Assembly: GCA_028583405.1 (NCBI GenBank)
Contig: CM053256.1
Span: 26,385,325-26,449,324 of the forward strand
DNA length: 64,000 nucleotides
From: Pogonophryne albipinna
Lineage: Eukaryota > Chordata > Actinopteri > Perciformes > Artedidraconidae
Direction of reading: 5' to 3'
This document shows, one piece after another, positions 1-39,864 of this stretch. The notes beneath the pieces are model-generated. The model saw nothing but the letters and a program-made list of their open reading frames with translations, did not search any database and had not been told where the DNA came from. Both the position numbers and the translations under genes were made by a program. The first letter of the stretch is position 1. The number at the start of each line of letters is the position of its first letter.

Positions 1-470
1 TAAAGTGTTTAAGTCATGGATGTTTAAAGTTTAACTTCTTCATATGTCTAATATTATAGTTGACTTTTCATTCAGGAAGTATGACGCTGCGCTGTCAGTA
101 CGCTTCTCCATGTTTGTGATTGGTCGAATGCTCCAGATACCACCACTTTTATGTGAACGCGCACCTAACTAGATAGGACACGGCTGGCTTGAGCGATCCA
201 CTTGATAACCCGCGTCGTACGACCGCTTAGCGAGAGCGCGTATGTTTTGGATTAGGCCAACCGGCTAACTCAAACATATCCAGGTTAGATTGAACCGGCT
301 TCGTCGTACAGGCCTCTGGTGAAGCAGCCTGTAACTGAAGGAGCTGCACTGTGTGTCTTTATTGTCCAGTTAAATGGAGCTGATAGAAGCAGGGAAAGAG
401 CGTTAACAGAAAACATTCAGCACTATAAGGTTGTGATTGACAGCTGGAGGCCCCTTGACTGACAGCTCAG

Positions 471-1544
471 ATCATCACCCTGTCTGATCTAGAATGTGAC
501 TACATCAACGCCAGAGCCTGCTGCTCCAAGCTGAACAAAGTGAGTCACGTTAGATGGTTCTTTTTTATTTTATGATGTATTTTGTTTGTAGTGCCATTTT
601 ATTTATTTTGATGAAATGCTGATGTATGATTTTGATGTTTATATGTTTGACATTTTGTGTCTCCAGTGGGTAATTCCAGAGATGGTGGGCCAGTGTCTCT
701 CCACCATGCTGATGCTGGTCTCCATGCACTGGTTCGTCTTCCTGCTCAACCTGCCTGTAGCAGCCTGGAACATTTATAGGTACGCTCATACTATTATAAT
801 AATAATAATACATGGGATTTGTATAGCGCTTTGCCTAATGCTCAAAGACGCTTACAATTATTATCTGCATTGTCATCTGTCTGTACGGTTGGGTAAAATG
901 ACAATATATAGTGAGACAATAAAGACAATGGAGAATAGAGATGATGTTGTCAGAGGTCGAGTTTTGGACATATTGACATTTTTAGAAGTTTTTTTAGCAG
1001 GTGACTCATAGAGAATGCTGTTGCAGTAATCAAGTCTAGATGTAAAGAATGCATGAATCAGTTTTATCGGTAGTGAAGAAGGGGGAGGATCGATATAGGC
1101 AATGTACTTTAGGTGGAAGAAGTCCGTTTTTGTGAGGAAGGGGAGGGTGGGGTCAAGGACGATGCCAAGGTTAAAGACGTGAGTGAATGGTCAATGTTTA
1201 GTTAAAAATCCTGAGTGGACCAGGTAAGTGAGTTTGGGCCGAGGATGACCATTTCAGTTTTGTCACAGTTCAGTTTGAGAACGTCTTTTTCCAGCAGACA
1301 TAGTTCTTGTAGAGATATTTATATTATATACATGAAGTCTGAGCTTTGCATATATTTCAATAAATGTATATGACACGCTCTCCTCTGTTCCATGCAGGTA
1401 CGTGAAGGTTCCCATGGGAAACATGGGCGTGTTTGACCCCACTGAGATCCACAACCGAGGGCAGCTCAAGTCCCACATGAAGGAGGCCATGATCAAACTG
1501 GGGTACCACCTGCTCTGCTTCTTCATCTACTTGTATAGGTGAGA

Positions 1545-1589
<45 letters not shown>

Positions 1590-1686
1590 AGCACACAACA
1601 TGTTCAACACCTACAGCCGTCACTTCTGTATTAACACATCTCCCCCCTTTTATTGCAGCATGATCCTGGCTCTGATCAACGACTGA
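471..1686 (+). CDS. cnih4: CNIH4, cornichon family ER cargo receptor (3' part, 4 exons)
   Basis: Four exons read in phase: 471-539, 667-779, 1398-1538 and 1659-1686 (TGA at 1684-1686), each with AG acceptor and GT donor. The joined protein runs from [11 protein letters not shown] through [15 protein letters not shown] and [19 protein letters not shown] to MILALIND at the C-terminus. This is the CNIH4 signature (the [19 protein letters not shown] block is present), and it differs from CNIH1-3 in length and loop. Cornichon proteins are small multi-pass ER/ERGIC membrane proteins that load cargo into COPII vesicles; CNIH4 is reported to help export GPCRs. The N-terminal exon (first membrane segment) lies left of the window. 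The gene is tail to tail with WDR26, as in mammals. Intron 3 carries an antisense LINE fragment and intron 4 a CA repeat. Nothing looks broken. Confidence 0.93.
797..1290 (-). mobile_element. L2-clade LINE 3' fragment in CNIH4 intron
   Basis: On the minus strand the sequence translates in pieces to hallmarks of the C-terminal half of an L2-type reverse transcriptase [30 protein letters not shown], and [13 protein letters not shown]. Stops and frame changes lie between them. The lower end (about 797-860) carries the LINE-type tail with a GCGCT core and ATT repeats. The copy is 5'-truncated and dead. Exact ends are approximate. Confidence 0.7.
1546..1586. repeat. (CA)n microsatellite, CNIH4 intron 4
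   Basis: About 40 bp of uninterrupted CA dinucleotides starting just after the intron 4 donor of CNIH4. Confidence 0.95.
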
Positions 1687-1850
1687 AGAGCCCAGCAGGG
1701 GGCCAAAATCCAAACTCCAGGCTCTGCTGCCCCCCCCCCCCCCCTACATCCTGCTCCTGTACTATATACATACAGTCTTTCAGAACAGCTCAGAGAAGTT
1801 TTTCTCTCATTGGTTTACTGAGCTTTGATTTGAGATGTCAGACCTGATTT

Positions 1851-1856
1851 AATAAA
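1851..1856 (+). terminator. CNIH4 poly(A) signal
   Basis: AATAAA lies 165 bp after the CNIH4 stop codon and is the first canonical signal downstream, so the 3' UTR is probably about 190 nt. A second AATAAA near 3222-3228 could serve a longer form. Confidence 0.6.
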
Positions 1857-1874
1857 ATGCAACAGTTAATATTT

Positions 1875-3457
1875 AAAATAAACACTTCATAACAAAATCT
1901 CCTACAACTAGAGACGGTATTGTGATGGAATCACACCAGCCTGAAGCAAAATCCAGACTCATGGGGTGAACAACAACTAGGCCTGTTGTGTGCATTGAGT
2001 TGCTTTCACATGATTGGTGACGGACTGATGATGACATACACACGAAGATGTACCTGATGAGGGGGCTACTGAGTGTGTATTCTGATATTCTGAGCTGTGG
2101 TACATTCTGGCTGCTGGCCCTCTATCAGCCAAACCTGACATAAAGCAGCAGTGATTGACTTCCTGCCCGGGCTTTAAAGACCAGCTGTTTGAAATCAGTA
2201 GGATGTGTAACTCCTCCCATCAGTGTGTGAGCTGCTTAGATGCATGTTTAATTTATCTTATAGAATACTGGCGGTCTTAACTGATATACTTTCTGTCTCC
2301 GACTCCATAACAAAGACATCGTGGGCCAGTAGGGTCTCTCTGTTTGGCCTTTCAAATAGTAACAAAGTAAAAGAAAAGGCAAAAATGTCATCAACAGATT
2401 AAAAAAAAAAAACTGGTAGGAAGAAGCCATAGGACAACATTGAGTTTAGGATCCTACTCACTGGGCCTTTAAGAAGAGATTTTAAAAGAAACTGAATTGG
2501 TGAGTGCGTGAGAGGGAGCTTAACAAAGACATTGCTTTAAAATGTCCCACAGCTGATCAGCTGACTGAAGGCCATTCCTAATGATTCTCATCATTTGTCA
2601 TCATTTCTGGATGTCTCTTCATGCTGTGCTTCAGTGTTCTGATCTGTTGCTCCTTTTTCCTTAATTGGCGTAATTGGTAAAAAATCTCAATTTTGAAATC
2701 AGAGATTTAGTGTAGTATTAAAGTGTAGAGAGAATAGTTATTGTTCACCAATGAGACTGTTCTGAGACTTTATGCATACAGCCAGGAGCATTAAACTCCT
2801 CCCTGATCGCCAGCTCAGCCCACACACACACAAACACACACACCATCTGATTCATATTCAGTCATATTTATGTATGAGGAGCATTGCTCTGTGTGGGTGG
2901 TCTGTGGGACATCCCCTCACAGAGCTGGATGCTGTCTGCACTCTGGGGCCAAGTGTTCAGTTTGGAAAGCCTGTGTGTTTCTGACGGCTGTTGTGTTAAA
3001 TCTGAGTTTCATTTTGAATAATTGAATTTGACCTCAGTCATGCACTGATGTAACTGACTTTGCATTGAACGCACTGTACTGTATGTTAATGTTCCCTGAG
3101 CAGCGGGGTCTCACACCCTGACTGACTGTATTATGAAAGGGGGGGGGGGGGGTTCTGTTAGTGAACAAGTTCCTGTTTTATTCACACAACTGTCTATCTA
3201 TTTTGGGGTCGGAGTGTTTCATAAATAAAAGTGAAAGACAAGTGTGAGTTATCTGTTTTCCATGTGGCATTGAGTTTACACTTTGTAATCACATTTCTAA
3301 AATCTCTTTCATAGAAGTTAACGTAATGCTCAAAAGTGAAAAAACAACAAACTCTTACACAGTTTAAGTGAAAAGATGTTTTCAGAATAATAATACATTG
3401 TTATGTTGCTCCTGTATCTGTATTTCATGTCCATTGGATTGGACGAATACAGTTAAC
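1875..3457. other. CNIH4 3' flank, no gene seen
   Basis: No conserved protein or RNA gene was recognised. The stretch has a short CA-rich patch (about 2820-2845) and a run of about 14 G near 3139. The short open frames here lack domain signatures. Confidence 0.6.
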
Positions 3458-3461
3458 TTAA

Positions 3462-3955
3462 AGGGGACCTATCGTGCAAAATGCACGTTTGTACGTCTTT
3501 TATACATGAATATGTGTCCCCGGTGTGTCAGGGAACTCACCAAGTGTCAGAAAACACAACCCTCTCTCTTTTCCTCCATACCCAAATCTCTAAAAACGGG
3601 GCTGCAACGGATCTGATACAGACTGATACATATTTGAAATATCTCTGACGTCAGAAACGAGGAGCTCCGCCTATATGGGCAACTCTCCACCTATCAGGAG
3701 GAGACAGCCACGGCCATTGCTGTTCGAAAGTGCTGGAGACGCTGTAGTACATATGCCAGGCCTGTAGGTGGCGCTGTAGTCTGCCACAAAAGCAGCGAAG
3801 AAGACTTCTCAGATTCAGCCCTTGCAAAAACAGGGCTAAAAAAGAGCGAAATGAGGCATGGCTAAAATGCATGATCTGTTTAGTATTTTGCAGACATGTT
3901 TTATATAGGTATGGCCCTACAATATATTATTCAAATATAGCATGATAGGTCCACT
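3462..3955. mobile_element. piggyBac-like MITE with TTAA flanks
   Basis: The ends are inverted copies of AGTGGACCTATCATGC, with slight variation at the left end. Both ends are flanked by TTAA (3458-3461 and 3956-3959), the target duplication typical of piggyBac-superfamily elements. The 494-bp interior has no transposase, so it is non-autonomous. Confidence 0.75.
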
Positions 3956-4640
3956 TTAAGGATATCTTTATTAATACAATCTGTCAAGGAACGAGAGATC
4001 AATTCATTTATAAATAATAATTAATAATTTAAAGCATGTAAAAGGTTTCTTGGATGACAGATTCATTGTTTTGTCTGTATGATGACTCGACACATTTGTG
4101 CAGTTCTACAAAGCTGAATCATGTGTATATGGAGCAGTTGTCATAGCAGCAGCTTTAACCTTAACTTATTTATTCAGCAGGATAATTTACGAGGTGAATC
4201 CAACACATTAAAACAACATTCCTTCAGATCATTTCATAAAACAACAGATAATTATTGTTTAGCTTTGTCTGTGCTCAACTTGAAGTGAAGTCGACTTTAC
4301 CTTGAATAGTTAACTGGAGTCTATTGAAAGAGGACATATTATTCTCCTTTTCAGGTTCATATTTGTATTGAATGCCTCTACTGTGACATGTCTCCATGCT
4401 TTAATGTTCAACAAGCTCTTTATTTTCACACACTGCCTGTGCTGCAGCACCTCTTTTCGCCCTCTGTCTGAAACCAGAGCCCAGTCTGCTCTGATTGATT
4501 AGCTGGTCGGCTCTGTTGTGATTGGTCAACCAGTTAGTGATGTCCCGCCCCTTAGCCTATCACGTATAATGTGTTGGAGCACTGGCCAATAGAGTGGTGC
4601 AGTGACGAGTCCTAAAACGGGGGGTTACGTATTGTAACCC

Positions 4641-4850
4641 AAGTTATATAAGCACAGGCGGAGCCCTCTACTGGGCTCTATGGGTACTACTCTCAACCAT
4701 GCTATGCGAGCATTCACCTACTGAGTTGCATAAACGTAGCCGGCCTATCGGGGCGAGCCTACCTGAATGCGTGCGCAGGCCCACAGTATATAAGGCGGCT
4801 ACGCCTCCTGACTGTCATCCTACACCCTCTTCAGCGAGCGGCATAGGAAA
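4641..4850. repeat. DIRS left inverted terminal repeat
   Basis: It matches the reverse complement of 8157-8352 along about 200 bp. Shared blocks include GGGTACTACTCTCAA, GCTATGCGAGCATTCACC and GGCTACGCCTCCTGACTGTC. Scattered substitutions show some age. Confidence 0.85.
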
Positions 4851-4865
4851 GACAGGGCCCCTAGG

Positions 4866-4966
4866 TAGAGGACTCCGCCTGTGCTTATATAACTAGGGTT
4901 ACAATACGTAACCCCCCGTTATATCTCACACAGGCTCCGCCCTCTACTGGACTCTATGGGTACAGT
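4866..4966. repeat. DIRS internal complementary region (ICR)
   Basis: Bases 4866-4916 are the reverse complement of the left outer edge (4618-4667). Bases 4919-4965 are the reverse complement of the right outer edge (8306-8352). The two outer edges are thus juxtaposed in complement, as in the DIRS replication model, where the ICR templates closure of a single-stranded circle. Confidence 0.8.
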
Positions 4967-5471
4967 GGGTGGAGCCCTGATGGATAAACGCCCTGTCGTC
5001 CAACAACATCGACCCATCACACTGCCCCTGACCGGCCTTTGGTTAACAGCCACCGCACCCCAACTTCCTCTCATCCGGTTGTGACCGTGGAGAAGTCGGG
5101 GCCGCAGCTTACTTGGCTGGGTAAAGCCTAATTGGTCTGAACAAGCCCATAGCTCCACCCTGCAGGTGCCAGCGCAAGTGACTAACACAGCGCACTACGT
5201 TCCCCCAGGTCCCTAAGGAGCACGGGAAGAACGCAAGTGCACTATGTCCCCCACACTCACACGCTTACCTCGTGCAGAGTGTGCATGGACCCTAGTGGGA
5301 AAGGCTCTCCCCGTCTGCCTATGGGCAGGCGGGGAGAGCCTTTATGGGGCCTGTATGGGGCTTACTGCGCACCATGTTTCCCGGGTCCCTAAGGAGCATG
5401 GGAAAACCTAAGTGCATTATGTCCAGGGGGGGGGGTCAGATACCTACTGACCCACAGCCCCCACCCCCCCC

Positions 5472-6719
5472 TCACCAGTCCTGTGTTGCCCCAGCAAGCA
5501 CAGACGGTGAAAAGGAGCCAGACATGTCCAAGAGATAAAACCTTATGAAGGGGCCTGGTGGAGGCCAAGATGCCGCCGTACATATATGTATGTCCTCCAC
5601 ACTCACGCCGCAGAACAAGGCTGTTGATACAGCCATACCACGTGTAGAGTGTGTATGGACCCCAGTGGGGAAGGCTCTCCCCACCTGTCCATAGACATGT
5701 GAAATGCACTCGCACAGCCATCCTGTCAGGCGTTTCTTGGACAGAGCTTTACCGGCCACACCATCCCCAAAGCACACAAACAGCTGTTCAGTGCGCCTAA
5801 TGGAAGCCGTGCGCCCTACATAACATGCCAGCGCACGCACCGGGCAGAGGAGGTACAATTTAGCCTCCCTGTCCCCAATATGGGGTGGAAGACTAAAGCC
5901 GTTCAACTGTATAGCCCTCGCCCTGAACAATCTCCTTAGGTTCTTGGGAAAAAAGAAGGGGTTCGGTCTGAGTGTCTCCCCGCTACGGTCACCCCGAATC
6001 AAAAGGCAACCCGGGTGCACCGACAGAGCGGTCAACTCGCACACTCTCTTGGCCGAAGTCAAGGCAAGCAGCAAAGCTGTTTTCAATGATAGTGCCTTCA
6101 GGGAGGAGAGCTCCAGAGGCTCAAATGGTTCTGTGACCAGAGCCTCAAGCACCAACGGCAGATCCCATTGCGGGGTGGAGACATGCACCACTGGGTGCTG
6201 TCTCCTGACCAAAAAACGTGCCATAAGCGGTTGACTAAAGGCTGAACTGCCGCCAAATCCCTCATTGCAGGACGAGGTGGCTGCTGCATACACCTTAATT
6301 GTGGAATGAGCAAGCCCCCTGTCCACCAGTATCTGTAAATAGGACAGAATAGAGCCCACCGTACATGATAGAGGCTCTAGACTCCTTTCTTCACACCACC
6401 GCTGGAATCCCGACCACTTCGTCCTGTAACAGGCTGTGATGGATCCTGCTCTTGCTGCCTGGATAGTCTGAATAACATTCTCAGACAGTCCACCCCTTCT
6501 CGGCCTGTCCCTCTCAGGAGCCAAGCCTGGAGAGGTTGGCCCAGAGTGGGTAGTTTCTGTCAGAGGCCAGCCACCACCTATAGCTCTCTTTAGGCAGGTC
6601 CCCCCCCATCCTGTCACGAATGCATCGGTGAACACCGTGATGTAGAAGGTCACCTGCCCCAGTGGAGTTCCCCTCCGCAGATGCTTTGGGGACCCCCAGT
6701 ATCGGAGGTTGCCCTCCAC
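5472..6719 (-). pseudogene. DIRS tyrosine recombinase (with RNase H remnant at N-terminus)
   Basis: An open frame of 415 codons. The first part has an RNase H-type fragment (FTDAFVTGWGG) and then jumps directly to the recombinase N-terminus (SENVIQTIQAARAGS), so most of RNase H is missing. The recombinase core follows: SAKRVCELTAL with the first catalytic Arg, HSTRGMA with the H-x-x-R pair, and FIRFYLLDM with the nucleophile Tyr. These residues are intact, but upstream functions are broken. The C-terminus reads on into low-similarity sequence. In DIRS elements this enzyme integrates circular cDNA by recombination instead of using a DDE integrase. Confidence 0.8.
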
Positions 6720-7680
6720 TGATGGTCACCAGATGTCGTTTGTGCCTCTTGGGATCTAAACGAAGGCCGGCAAACCACCTCTGCAGGCGACGCATATGCA
6801 GTAACCCCAGCGGTACCACAAGGTGAGCAGCCGTCATGAGACCCAGAGTCTGCATGATGGTCAAAGCTGTCACGTTGCCCCCTGTCACGGTCTGCAAACT
6901 GCCTGAAGCAGGGATGCCTGTCTGCTCTCTGACAGGGTGGCACATATTCTGCCTGCATCGAGCAGAATTCCCAGATACTCCACCTGCTGGTGAGGTATGG
7001 GACTGCTCTTCCTCCAATTGACCCCAATCTCCACTTGGATCAATTGGGCTGTGTTTGCCCCTTCCCTGGACCTGGCCATGACTATGAGGTCGTAAAAGAA
7101 AACCCTCATGCCATGGTCACGAAGCGGCTGAAGCGCTGGGGCCACACATTTGCTGAACGTGCTGAACAGACTACCGAACGGTAGTCTGTTGTAGGTAGGC
7201 TATCCCCTGGAAGGCAAAACGCAAATACTTTCTGTGCTTTGGAGCAATTTTGACATGAAAGTAAACGTCCTTCAGGTCGATGGCTGTGAACCAATCGCCC
7301 GGCTGCACTAGTTCCAGTAATTGTTTTACATATGAGACTTTTTGCAGGCAATGTGCTGATTCAGGCTGCGAAGATCCGGAATGGGTCTGAACTCTCCTGT
7401 CTTCTTGGAAACCAGGAAGTACATGGAGTAAAGCATATTTTCTCTGTCCTGAGAGTGCACAACAGACACAGCCTGTTTTTGCAACAGGGCCTGAATCTCT
7501 GTTGAAAGGAAACCTATCTCCTCCTGGGATGATAGATTTGCCTCTCTTATGCCCCTGAATGGAGGAGGGATGCTGCAAAACTGGAGTGAGTACCCCAGTT
7601 TCAGTGTCCTGTCCATCCATTCTGTCAGTACACAGCTGAGCTTCCATTCCCCATAAAACTGTGTTTAGGGGGACCTGCAA
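6650..7680 (-). pseudogene. DIRS reverse transcriptase remnant, frameshifted
   Basis: RT motifs are spread over several frames on the minus strand: YFLVSKKTGEFRPIPDLRSL, then WFTAIDLKDVYFHVKIAPKH, KYLRFAFQGIAY, VEYLGILLDAG. The catalytic box that normally reads YLDD is damaged (VFFYDLIVMARSREG), so one of the paired aspartates is lost. Together with the frameshifts this means the enzyme is dead. Confidence 0.75.
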
Positions 7681-7773
7681 GCACCTGCGGAGTCGCAGCT
7701 AAGAAGCTGTAGCACTCCCTGGTGGCCCTCCTCCGCCAAACCGAAAGGAAGATTGGCTTATGGGGAACCAACA

Positions 7774-8127
7774 TTAAAAGGGCAGATTTTCTGCGGAGGC
7801 CAGAGGTTCTCTGCCCAGCCTGCTGCCTGTGGGAGCAGATGGGCTGCCACGCTCCGCCGCCATGGTCATCACCAGGGGGCGGACAGACCTGGGCAGTGGA
7901 CTTCCATGGACGCCGGACCCGGAAGTGCCTGACAACGAGAAGTCCTCGTCTACCTCCTCCCCGGCAAACGGTGTCATCCGCCCCACTTGAATGGCGAACG
8001 TGAATGGCACCGCCTCGGCCATATCCTGGTCCCCCAAACACTCGAAGCAAAGGTGGTGGGGATCAGCGCCCGCTATTAAGCCAGGGCACGAAGGACAGGT
8101 ATGATAACTTATTTCTTCTTCTTTCAA
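7774..8127 (-). pseudogene. DIRS gag-like N-terminal remnant
   Basis: It starts MKEEEISYHTCPSCPGL and contains a CxxC...HxxCxxC-like cluster (HHLCFECLGDQ) typical of the Cys-rich first ORF of vertebrate DIRS elements. It is followed by Ser/Pro-rich sequence. The frame runs out well short of a normal gag, so an internal deletion is likely. Confidence 0.55.
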
Positions 8128-8693
8128 ACGTTTTACTTTCCTCTGTCAGGTGTTGTCCTGCTCGCTGAAGAGAAAAGGATGACAGTCAGGAGGCGTAGCC
8201 GCCATATACTGTGGGCCTGCGCGCGCATTCAGGTAGGCTCGCCCTGATTGGCCGGCTACGTTTATGCAACTCAGTAGGTGAATGCTCGCATAGCATGATT
8301 GAGAGTAGTACCCATAGAGTCCAGTAGAGGGTGGAGCCTGTGTGAGATATAACCCGGAAGTGAGTTAACATTTTACCACTACCGGTTCCCTCGTCTCAGA
8401 GTCAATGGGATTTCGCCATAGGATTTTGGAAAATAGCTGGAAATAAGGTCTGTGGTTGACACCCATTTAAGAGACGGATCACGTTTTGTTCCACAACATT
8501 AAATACATCAGCAGTGACCCCACTGGTGATTTTTGAAGAGTTTTCGTGTCTTAAAAACGATGGTTGTTAGCAAGTGGCTGAATAGGACTACAGAAGTTGT
8601 CGAGGACGTTGTACGTCATTACGGCGAACACGTAAACACGCCCACTAAGTTTGTTTGCCCCTGTTCTGCTTGAAAGCAAGTACCTGCGCAAGT

Positions 8694-9205
8694 ACCCCTG
8701 GGGTTGCCGTAACCAGTGGCACACTAGGAATAAGTGTGCACAAATATTTAAATTGTATTTTCGGATCCTGAATGAGACTGCCGGCAGAGCGCGTCTCCCC
8801 CTGTAGAAGGAAGCCACGCAACGCAGCGCAGGATAACTTCTATGCCCCGCTCTCTTTAACTCCAGTCGACTTTCTGCTGCTTTCCTCCATGGTGAAACGA
8901 TCAGGGGTATAGCGCACTTCACTCATTACAGTAGCCTATAAGGAGCTGTACATGCCGCAGTTTTTGCGTGGCTGTGTCTTTAGTTGAAAGCCCAGTAGCG
9001 ATCTGCTCATCTGTCATCGAAAATAATATGCTACACAGGGGTGGACTGGCCAACTGTGTGTTCTGGAGAATCACAGTACGTCTGGTCGTCAGCGAACCGA
9101 GCCAGTCGCCAGCGGACCGTTGACGACCGGGCTCGGACGTCGGCACACTAATCAGATTTTATTTTTTAAATGGAACTTCATATCAAAAAGGTTGCCGACC
9201 CCTGG
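8694..9205. mobile_element. Possible hAT-like fragment inside family B
   Basis: The right edge carries the motif GGTTGCCGACCCCTGG, the reverse complement of a common hAT terminus. The left edge has an ACCCCTGGGGTTGCCG stretch. No transposase frame is readable. The call rests on the end motif only. Confidence 0.35.
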
Positions 9206-9797
9206 TTTATAGCATAACTTTAGCATTTTGCTTCTGACGATTAGATTTATGATTCGAAAATTATAAAAGTAGGGTAGACATGTGGATATTATCCGGCTGA
9301 ACAAAACGTGCATTTATCAAACGGGTTCGTTTTCCACAGACCTTATTTCGAGGTATTTTCCAAAATCCTATGGAGAAACCCCATTGCTTTTTTGTCGAGG
9401 GAACCCATGCGCAGTTTACTTCCGGGTAAATACGTCATCCCTGCACCACTCTATAGAAGCGCGAGTGTTAAATAGTGATGTCACTATGTTACAGAAGTAA
9501 AAGAAGTCCAAGGGAGGCATTTCAGGCAGGTGGGGGAGTGTGGGAGAGAAACTCCCTCTGGAGGGAACACAGGGATTTTAGCTTTTGCAGACCATTTACA
9601 TGCACAAAAACACAACACACCACAAAAAAGGGACAGCCCCAAAATGCATAATAGGGTCTGTTTCATTGACTAAAGTCAACTTTAAAAACGAAGCTTTCCG
9701 TGGCAGAAACAAAGAAACGTCCTTGAACGCAGAAACCTGCTCTACTAAGTATAAATCAAGGAAAGAAAGGTAAATTACATTTTAAAACCCTGAATTC

Positions 9798-9803
9798 TTT
9801 ATT
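9798..9803 (-). terminator. WDR26 candidate poly(A) signal
   Basis: TTTATT on the plus strand reads AATAAA on the minus strand, about 1.9 kb after the WDR26 stop codon. The interval 9804-11711 has no other gene and is best read as a long 3' UTR, as WDR26 has in other vertebrates. Confidence 0.5.
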
Positions 9804-11447
9804 TAAAATATGCATACATAACACTTCTTCTACATACAATACAGAACAGTACAATCACTTTTTTTGTAGTAACACATTTAAAACGTAAAATGGTTTTCTG
9901 GCAGAAACTGCCTGCAAGCAAACTAAGTTCCTACTGTGGCTTCTTACAGCGAGAAGCCAGAAATACTCCGATAAACAAAGAAAGTCACTAGAACACCACG
10001 TCTGTGAGTAGATCAAGTTTGTGTGAGTCAGACATCTATTGTTGTGTTCCTCTAGCGTGTGTGTTCTGTGATGGAGGCGCTGCTGATGATGAACAGGGTT
10101 CCCACGCTCCTGCACTTATCCACTTCAAAGCCTTAAAAAATTATATTCTGTTGAAGCGGTTTGGAAAATATGTCACGAAATGATCCATTTTAAATATCCA
10201 AAATGTATGTTTGGCTCCACAGTTTGTGAATTTCAGTCAGGAAAATTTGGTGCGAAGCTGAAAGCTTTATGAATTTGACAGTAAAAGAAAACGGCATGGG
10301 AACCCTGAACGCAACTGACATCCTGCCACTCTACACAGCCGCATAATACATGCCATAACAAATAAATATACAGCACATCATAGAATATCATAGTAGGCAA
10401 AATTGCTCTTTTACACTTCATATTTTACAATTGTGTACAAACGTGTTTTGTTACAGATCCATCAGTGTTACTGTGTGTGTCAGCTCACTGGGGTGTGTTC
10501 AAATAAAAGGAGAAGGCTGGCAATTTTGTATTTATTTGTAGCATAATTTAATCTAATGCAGAGACCAAAAATAATAATTGTATCTTCTAGGAAGTTGTGT
10601 GTATCAACGCCTGATATATATTATTCCTTCTGTATCAGAGTTGCACTGGGTAACGTATTCTTCATCACCTTGAACACACACATTGATGGTTTCTGCATTA
10701 GATTTATTTAACAATATAAAATATTATAACACCAGCCTCATCTCTAAAACACTTCACACTGAGCCGTGATGTTGAAGGTAAAGCAATAAATCAGAGTGTC
10801 TTTTTAAACATTATATCTCCATTTGTAGTAAATCCAAACAAACACCATTAAACTCAGAACATGTAACTAAACCAAACCAAGTGAAATTCATATGCTGTTT
10901 GTAAGCAGGAAAAGATGAATCAAAGAGTAAATACTGAAGGGAAAAATAAAGATACAAATCCACTGATGGCATGAGGGAAACTACAGAGATCCTCTGTGTT
11001 GACAGAAGATCCCTTGAACTCTACAGGTTTCCACACATTAGCTGCTGCTTACTCTCAGAAGGCATCGACACAGCGGATTGAAGAGATGAAGCAGGACGTA
11101 TGAAACATGCTCATCAAACACTACTCCCTCTGGCTATGAGCAGAAATAAATGTGTAAAATATACATTGCATGAAAGAAAAGACAAGGATATTAAGATTCT
11201 CTTCAAGTGGGTGCATCCATCAAATGTTTGGATGGTTCAAATCTCTAAATAGGTTCTGCAGGTGAGGAGGGAAAGGGGTTCTGCTGCTTGGTGTGAGCAG
11301 CTCATAGAAAACAAACCTAAAACACACCGTCCACAAGGCGCCGCTATGTCACAGCCTAGCACAAGTCAGTAAACTACTCATGAATAAATAATGTAGTTGA
11401 TAATAAATAAGAGCAGGTTGGTGGTCCTGGGTGGTGGAGAGGGAGCG

Positions 11448-11520
11448 GAGGAGGAGGAGGAGGAGGAGGAGGAGGAGGAGGAGGAGGAGGAGGAGGAGGA
11501 GGAGGAGGAGGAGGAGGAGG
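11448..11520. repeat. (GGA)n triplet repeat in WDR26 3' UTR
   Basis: About 24 GGA triplets on the plus strand, read as TCC/CTC on the transcript strand. It lies about 190 bp past the WDR26 stop. Confidence 0.9.
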
Positions 11521-11711
11521 TGGTCAGAGCTTCATGTGTCCGGCTCTGCTCTGGATGATGTGCCTGCTCTGACATCTCTGTGTGGTGACATCCTGACATG
11601 CAGCACCGCGGGCCGTCTCCAGGAAGCTGCTGCCTGACGACGGGAGCACTTCCTGCTTCATCAGTTCAAAGAGTTCAGAGTCTCAATGCTCCTCAGGCTC
11701 AGCGCACACCA

Positions 11712-39864
<28,153 letters not shown>

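Larger units (their letters stand above)
4618..8352 (-). mobile_element. DIRS1-like tyrosine-recombinase retrotransposon, degenerate
   Basis: The coding strand is minus, in the order gag remnant, reverse transcriptase, RNase H piece, tyrosine recombinase. Inverted terminal repeats of about 200 bp pair 4641-4850 with 8157-8352. Beside the left terminal repeat, 4866-4966 is complementary to both outer edges, which is the internal complementary region diagnostic of DIRS elements. No target-site duplication is visible, as expected for recombinase-mediated insertion. At about 3.7 kb it is shorter than full-length fish DIRS elements, and gag and RNase H are clearly deleted. It sits inside family B, whose sequence resumes at CCGGAAGTG. 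Confidence 0.85.
4583..9458. mobile_element. TIR element (family B) inserted in family A
   Basis: Both ends carry inverted copies of AGAGTGGTGCAG followed by a related GA(T)GA/TACGTCAT-like stretch. The inner flanks, CCGGAAGTGAG near 8353 and CTTCCGGGTAAA near 9418, are inverted as well. Related copies lie at 30023-30196 (partial) and 62893-63372. It is non-autonomous as seen, and its left arm is cut by the DIRS element 4618-8352. Confidence 0.65.
4330..9661. mobile_element. Outer short repeat element (family A), split by nested insertions
   Basis: The halves at 4330-4582 and 9459-9661 together resemble one short element. A reverse-complement copy without the insert lies at 50912-51240, and a left-half copy lies at about 55775-55940. 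Shared landmarks are the GAAACCAGAGCCCAGTCTGC block, the AATGTGTTGGAGC block and the GGGAGTTTCTCTCCCACAC block. No coding capacity. The central 4.9 kb consists of later insertions. Confidence 0.65.
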
